Part shown: positions 58,134 to 64,000 of the stretch, piece by piece
How the letters are laid out: each line of letters starts with the position of its first letter
How positions within the stretch are numbered: the first letter of the stretch is position 1
Source: Phorcus lineatus
Taxonomy: Eukaryota > Mollusca > Gastropoda > Trochida > Trochidae
NCBI GenBank assembly: GCA_921293015.1
Contig: OV121092.1
Location: 30,821,764-30,885,763, forward strand
DNA: 64,000 bases
Direction: 5' to 3'
Made by a program: the position numbers and the translations under genes
The notes under the pieces: generated by a model
Databases searched by the model: none
What the model was told of the DNA's origin: nothing
The model's input: the letters and a program-made list of their open reading frames with translations, nothing else

Positions 58134-60526
58134 TATGCGTTAATACTTGATAAAGGTTATATTCTTATGAGAATGAGGATGCCGGTGCATCCCTCAATAT
58201 AATGTCCGATAAGTGATCATAGTTCATGTAAGAAATGCTTCCGGGATCTCACGCGTTAGCGCAATCTTATAACTATGACAACATGGCGCAGGGTCGTGAC
58301 TTTTAAAAACATTCCGTAGGAAAGTGCACACAGCATCGTATTTAATCAGGGTCTTGCGCTTGCAAAAATAGAAATTTCCAGACAATGAATTAAACAATAG
58401 ATTCCTTTTAGGTTTGAGTTGTTTGAATAACGTTTAGTAGGTATAACCGACGGTTTAACTGCGAGATATACTATCGGCTAGTGTTGTTTTACATAACGAG
58501 CGAATGATGATATGCCAACTAGCACGTCACGAAAGATTCACGCTTCAGTGACCACAGTGCCTTTCAGGTTCTGTTCGCCGGTCGTAATTAGGCAATTTAA
58601 TTACAAAGCCGTATTTACGTTGTTTAGCGGCCGATTTCAGAAATTTAAAGTTGAGTCCACGTCAAATTGTAATCCCTTTTAGCGAATTCCGAAATCGACC
58701 ATAGGGCATTTCACCCGATCTTTAAATATCTATCAGAGAATCTTCCTATACAATGTTTATTGACTTCATTTAAACCTTATTCTAATTTGAACAACATGTA
58801 CCTTTAATAGATATCGTTAGGAGCAGTATATAATAATCATATTTTATTTTCAATACGCCGACTCTAACTATTATAAATCTTTAGAGATGAATTATGCAAC
58901 AAACGTATGCATATCAAATCAGTGTTATATGTTTATATGTTCTATGTTTAGGTGACAATATGTAGCCGTCATATTATATCAAGTTATCCTTTTGCAAAAG
59001 TCATTTAGAGATACAAACTCATGTGGTAATACCACGAGAGGTATTCGACGAGAAATGTCAAATGTTCTATTTATTATGTTTCCAAAAACCCCGTAAATTA
59101 CCTTAACTATATGAATAGAGTAGCTAAATCCCTTCGCAGGCGCGGCCGTTGCATGACGTCATTAAATTGTTTCTTGACGTCACAGATGACGTCATATGAT
59201 TGTTGCGTTATTTCACTGAGTAGGATACCATTATTATTTCACTCAGTGAAAATACGGATTTTATTTTCACTAATAAATGGCATATTTCACCATTGAAAAC
59301 ATAATAAAATTATCTAATAAGAGATTAGCAGCGGCAAGAATTAGTAATGTAATTCATTTTATACTCCTTCTCTCTACTACTGATGCAAACTGTTTCATTA
59401 AGTCCAGATAAAATTTTAGAAAATCGGAATTTTGAAAATCTGAACGTATATGTCTATTTCCTCCTTGCTAAAGTTGAAAATGCATCAACCACCTGACCAC
59501 CCAATGATTAGTTGTAGAATGATCATGGTAAACATTGACTTGAGATTGTGAAACTGAGGTCAAACCTGACGTCCAACGAACTCCATATGACATGATATTT
59601 GATCTATAGTACACAGGTGGGTGAACAAACTTTCGGGATGCAGCTGTAATGTGTTTCGTTTGATATTTTAAATTGCTATTTTGATACTAAACTATCCTCC
59701 AAAGTCAGTACAGTAACTTTCACATACATCATTACTCACTGTAAGCGTTATATTTTATTCATTTAGAATATCATGAGTTCACAAGAGGTCAGTGTCACAA
59801 ATTGCTTTCACAAAACTGACCTCCTCACTGATAGCCGTGATAACTTTTATTCTACCATAACTGTTCAAAATACCCAACTCTGATTGGCTGCTGTGAAAAA
59901 TCAGAGGGTGTATAATCTGGTTATACAGTCTTCTGTTTACTTCATCTAACGCGCAAGAATTCACTAGTTGCCTAGCAACAATATTGTCTAAGTACTTGTC
60001 CGCTCGGACATTTTTACAAAAGATAACATTATTGTGATTAATATTTCACGATTGTAAAATTCCAATTCAATAAACGTATGCAACTTCGAAACGCGGTCAA
60101 ACACGGCGAAACCCCGACAGTTCAAGAAGGCAGGCATTCAATGACACGGCGTCGGTGTTAGGGCTAGGCTGGTGATGGTTTGAAACAGAGACGGAAAAAA
60201 TATCACACAAATTTAATAAAACTTAAAATTGCACTCACCACATAAGTTTATTCAAAACATCAATGCCTTAATACCGACTTAAAAATTCAAGTATTGCAGA
60301 AATTAAAATACTAAATAGACTGAATAGAGTGCGCTCCCTTGAAAGCATTTGGAAATTGTCGGTAATGTCCGAGGCTTACTTCAAGTAACGTTATTCGAGT
60401 TCCAAAGTACGTCATCTTTGTATGAATGTCAGTCCGTGGAAATCGTGCACGGGCATCGATGACACAGCACAATCGAACTAACGCGAAAGAATATAGTTTA
60501 AATTTAAATCGTTTTTCTGGTAGAAT
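58134..60526. other. No gene seen apart from the CRE cluster
   Basis: AT-rich. Contains the CRE triplet at 59154-59194 and a short inverted pair TTATTTCACTGAGT / ATTTCACTCAGTGAAAAT near 59208-59250. No coding support. Confidence 0.4.
59154..59194. promoter_or_regulatory. Three CRE palindromes (TGACGTCA)
   Basis: Perfect 8-bp TGACGTCA at 59154-59161, 59175-59182 and 59187-59194, spaced 21 and 12 bp start to start, roughly two and one helical turns. This is the full consensus for CREB/ATF dimers. No gene start is recognised nearby, so function is unproven. Confidence 0.45.
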
Positions 60527-60693
60527 GGAGATAAACATGCTGTGTTTGGAAATCAGAGGCATATAACGGAATTATAATAGCTCTAAATTATCCGTTTAAA
60601 GCCTCACGCTACGCGTTCGACTTTAAATTAAATTTAGAGCTATTATAATTCCGTTATATGCCTCTGATTTCCAAACACAGTATGTTTATCTCC
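60527..60693. repeat. Hairpin: 63-bp inverted repeat, 41-bp loop
   Basis: Arms 60527-60589 and 60631-60693 are inverted copies with about one mismatch (CATGCTGTG against CATACTGTG). The left arm holds GAAATCAGAGGCATATAACG. It abuts the 57-bp minisatellite. The loop contains GCCTCACGCTACGCGTTCGA. Confidence 0.92.
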
Positions 60694-60704
60694 TAATTAA
60701 TCAA

Positions 60705-61262
60705 TACTATGACATCAAATATATAAAAATATGGAATACTGGTATGCACGTGATGCATCAGGGAAATGACATCAAGTATATGGAAATATAGAATACTGGT
60801 ATGCACGTGATGCGTCAGGGAAATGACATCAAGTATAAAGAAATATAGAATACTGGTATGCACGTGATGCATCAGGGAAATGACATCAAGTATATGGAAA
60901 TATAGAATACTGGTATGCACGTGATGCATCAGGGAAATGACATCAAGTATATAGAAATATAGAATACTGGTATGCATGTGATGCATCAGGGAAATGACAT
61001 CAGATATATAAAAATATAGAATACTGGTATACATGTGATGCATCGAGGAAATGACATCAAGTATATAAAAAATATAGAATACTGGTATGCATATGATGCA
61101 TCAAGGAAATGACATCAAGTATATACAAAATATAGAATAGTGGTATGCACGTGATGCATCAAGGAAATGACATCAAGTATATACAAAATATAGAATAGTG
61201 GTATGCACGTGATGCATCAGGGAAATGTCATCAAGTATAAAGAGACGTAGAGTGTTGGTATG
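60705..61262. repeat. 57-bp minisatellite, ~10 copies
   Basis: The unit contains GAAATGACATCAAGTATATG, GAAATATAGAATACTGGTAT and GCACGTGATGCATCAG. As 57 is 19 codons, the minus strand stays open (MHHVHTSILYFHILDVISL per unit) but this is not a gene. Right-hand units are more diverged. Confidence 0.94.
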
Positions 61263-62264
61263 TGTGTTATTCATCATATGACATCGATCATATTGAGAAA
61301 ATAGAGTATGCTTGTTATAAAGCACTTATGTGATATCAAATCAAGATTTTGTGTATAAGAATTCCTGTATTGTGAAATTCACGAAATATGTGTTTTCTAT
61401 GTGTATTTAATTTCTAAATGCTCTTCAAAGACGGTTATATTTGTTCAAATGAAATCTATGGCAACTTTCAGCTACAGCAAGAAAGGGCATCATGTTCAGG
61501 ATCATGACCCAACCTAACATGGGGATCTGCACGTACATCCTCACTTACCCAAAGGTCATTACCATGAATTTGCTTAAAGGGACACCATGACCCTGTAATT
61601 AATTGCTGAAACGAAATGTAGGACTTACATAATTCATTATCCGTTTACTTGCTATAAATTTTCATAACGAAATAACCTTTAAAGAATATTAAAAGTGAGT
61701 TAAAATTGTGCATGAGTATTGAGCAATACATAGTCGTTTCATGCGTGTATTTTTTAATTGACAGAACTTGAAAGAGATATCAGTTAGCACGCCAACTTGC
61801 ATGTACATACGTACTGGAAATATTTTTTTTACTTGTTGTAACACGTTAGGCAAATCAATTTAGTGAATTTCATACTCGCAACCGAGTATTCATGCATTTT
61901 AAGATTCATTTTGCACAAATTCCTTAGTTTGCTTGGAATTTTAGCGTTTGTGTACACTAGCCTAAATAATAACTCTATCAATGTAAATGCAAACCTTTTC
62001 AAAACTATATATCCCACGCAAACAAGACATCAATTCATACCAGCTACAGTCAAAATCTGAAGAAGTGTTTTAATCTCATGAATAAAGTATGAATGCAGGT
62101 CATATTCGTAATTTAATAGCAGTTTTAAAAACCGCCTACATCCGTCACGGTTTGTGCTCTAGACTGTCAAACAGTTCCTTTAAGTGACACAGAGTATATT
62201 TAATTATTTGAATGTGGCTTCAATAGAGCCAAAATATCATATGACCTGATTAGTTCAAATCGCC

Positions 62265-62640
62265 AATCCTTATTTGCAAATTTATTTCCTATATGCTAAA
62301 ATAAGACATTTTCTTGTTTTCGAATTCAAATTAAAAATGGCCATATAAATGTTACGAAGTTGAAATTCTGCGTTCCATTTACATGCTTATTAATAAAATG
62401 ACCTACTAATCAATACCAACCCATATTTCTTGTTGTGTCTGCAATAAATATTTATCAAAATTACATTTGAGTCATTAGCGCGCCATTGTCCGGTTTTCGA
62501 TAATAAATCTCAACATGTTCCCTGTTTATTGTCACTACGCTAAGCATTGAGGTTTTAATTTTCAGAAACAACTACTGTCTGTCGATAAAATAACACCATT
62601 TATGAAGTTTGATATATTTAAGCCCCAACCACTCACTTTG
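62265..62640 (-). repeat. Dispersed ~430-bp repeat, reverse copy
   Basis: It shares GTCATTAGCGCGCCATTGTC then CGGTTTTCGAT, CTGTTTATTGTCACTACGCT and AAATAACACCATTTATGAAG with the copy at 18200. Confidence 0.65.
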
Positions 62641-63157
62641 TGCCCCTATTTTCCACTCGGTTTACCTTTACCTTTCATTAAGATTGTTTCTCAATCGCAA
62701 AGTTTTTACAACTGCATGTAGCCCATAGACCCGTTTACAAAACACAACATTATGTACAATATATACAACATGCTTTAAATTAATTTTTTTCTTAATAAGA
62801 GAGTATGAACTACAAATGAAACGATATTGGATTCTCGTTATGATGCCTTAGTGGCGAGTATTTGGTGTAATTTTTTAATATCATTATTGATTGTAGACAT
62901 TGAGGAAGATACAGTGTCCTCAAATCTTTATACAAAGGACAATTAACAAAAGTGTAATTCATTCTCTACAGTATTAGAAAATGGAAAGAACTCATTTTGT
63001 TTAGTAATACAAAGGCTCTTATACGGTGCGTTAATCAAATATTACGTACCCCTCATTTCACCTTAATAAAAACTTTTCTTTTAAATCACTCTCACTGCCT
63101 AACTTTATTACTAAGCTATATTGTTGAAATATCCGTCGTAGTATAGAAGAGTATGGT

Positions 63158-63357
63158 ATAGTATAGTATAGTAATATGGTACTATACTATAAATAGTGTA
63201 TAGAATAGTATAGTATAGTACAGTAAAGAATAGCAAAGTGTAGTATAGTATAGTATAGTTAGTATAGTATAGTATAGTAAAATATACTATAGTATAGTAT
63301 AGTTAGTATAGTATAGTATAGTATAGTATAGTATAGTATAGTATAGTATAGTATAGC
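63158..63357. repeat. (TATAG)n microsatellite
   Basis: About 200 bp of TATAG/AGTAT units with a few interruptions (CTATACTATAAATAG). Part is inverted, so it could fold back. Confidence 0.95.
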
Positions 63358-64000
63358 ACCATTGACATGATGGTTGGCTATTCTCTATATATATTAAAGA
63401 AGAAGACTTCGTATCAGTCTAGTTTTATATGCAGTATACCTTTCTTAGGAATTTGTCATTTGTGTGCTGGCTACATTTTTCACTTTATATTTAAGACCGG
63501 TAACAAACATCGTTGTAATTGCAATGTTTAATACCTGCTTTATACCTTCATGATAAACATTGGCGTTGGTTAGATTGTTTCATTCGCGCTGTGTAAACAT
63601 TGAGGCAGTTACAACAGTGAAACCTGATGTGGGCACGCTGAGAGCTGTTTACAAACTTAAGTCATTGAATATAAGGAGGAGAGAGAATATAGGGACTTAC
63701 AGACACCGGGCTATCAAAGATCGAGGACAAAGTTGAGCAGGATACACGGGGATGCGTTTTGCGATTACGTCGAAATATCACGTTTTTCTTCTATTTCAAG
63801 GAAACAGTGTAAGAACGTTGTAGCCTTAATGGGCGTTGAAAAATTAAGTACTCTTTTACCTGGTAAATTGTTTGTACGAATTAGCGTGGGCAATATAAGT
63901 TTTGTTGTGTGATGCAGCTGAATTGATTCAAAAGATTCAAAGGATTGTTATTCACAATTTGGATTAAACGTTTGAAAATTATACAGTGTGTGAGACTTGT

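Larger units (their letters stand above)
61263..64000. other. No gene seen apart from repeats
   Basis: Holds the dispersed repeat at 62265-62640 and the TATAG microsatellite. Otherwise AT-rich sequence with only short open readings. Confidence 0.4.

Noticed and set aside
59779-59964. Small minus-strand gene
   Set aside because: Short, AT-rich, no splice context and no recognisable product.
60693-61043. Minus-strand gene with a 19-residue repeat
   Set aside because: Product of the 57-bp minisatellite; no start context or splice partners.

Overview
This is eukaryotic, intron-rich, AT-rich DNA that looks like a lophotrochozoan, most likely a mollusc and perhaps a gastropod. The reasons are small exons bounded by GT-AG introns, a tRNA-headed SINE family present in at least seven copies, Tc1/mariner and hAT relics, and a tandem pair of EGF-rich membrane-protein genes of a kind expanded in molluscs. 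The species cannot be fixed from the sequence alone.

Region 1 (570-15256, + strand) holds the last 15 exons of RIF1, the replication-timing and double-strand-break factor. They encode about 1930 residues: the end of the N-terminal HEAT-like array, a conserved linker, one 3660-bp exon for the disordered Ser/Gln-rich middle, the protein phosphatase 1 docking module (SILK, GILK, then RVSF) and the C-terminal DNA-binding fold. All exon phases join without a break. The first exons lie before the window. The introns hold SINEs and a decayed copy of one exon.

Region 2 (about 16.4-51.7 kb) is a repeat-rich segmental duplication carrying two paralogous genes, both + strand. Copy A (21514-28161) is a pseudogene with several frameshifts, a stop and a small deletion. 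Copy B (41550-48933) is open across its five recognised 3' exons and predicts a type II (N-in, C-out) single-pass protein with a C-terminal array of EGF-like cysteine repeats. Upstream flanks (19.3-21.25 kb against 33.1-34.65 kb) and downstream flanks (31.2-31.86 kb against 50.8-51.3 kb) are duplicated too. Both copies have collected mobile elements: a hAT MITE with perfect 8-bp target duplication, mariner and Tc1 relics, a nested element of about 2.4 kb, foldback elements and minisatellites of 24 and 68 bp.

Region 3 (about 51.7-64 kb) has few genes. It contains a young 2.14-kb non-autonomous LTR element with 420-bp LTRs, a possible first exon of a 'P2X7-like' ballast-domain gene on the minus strand, a cluster of three CRE palindromes, a 63-bp-arm hairpin next to a 57-bp minisatellite, and a pentanucleotide microsatellite. 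I see no bacterial genes, CRISPR array or complete transposase in the window.
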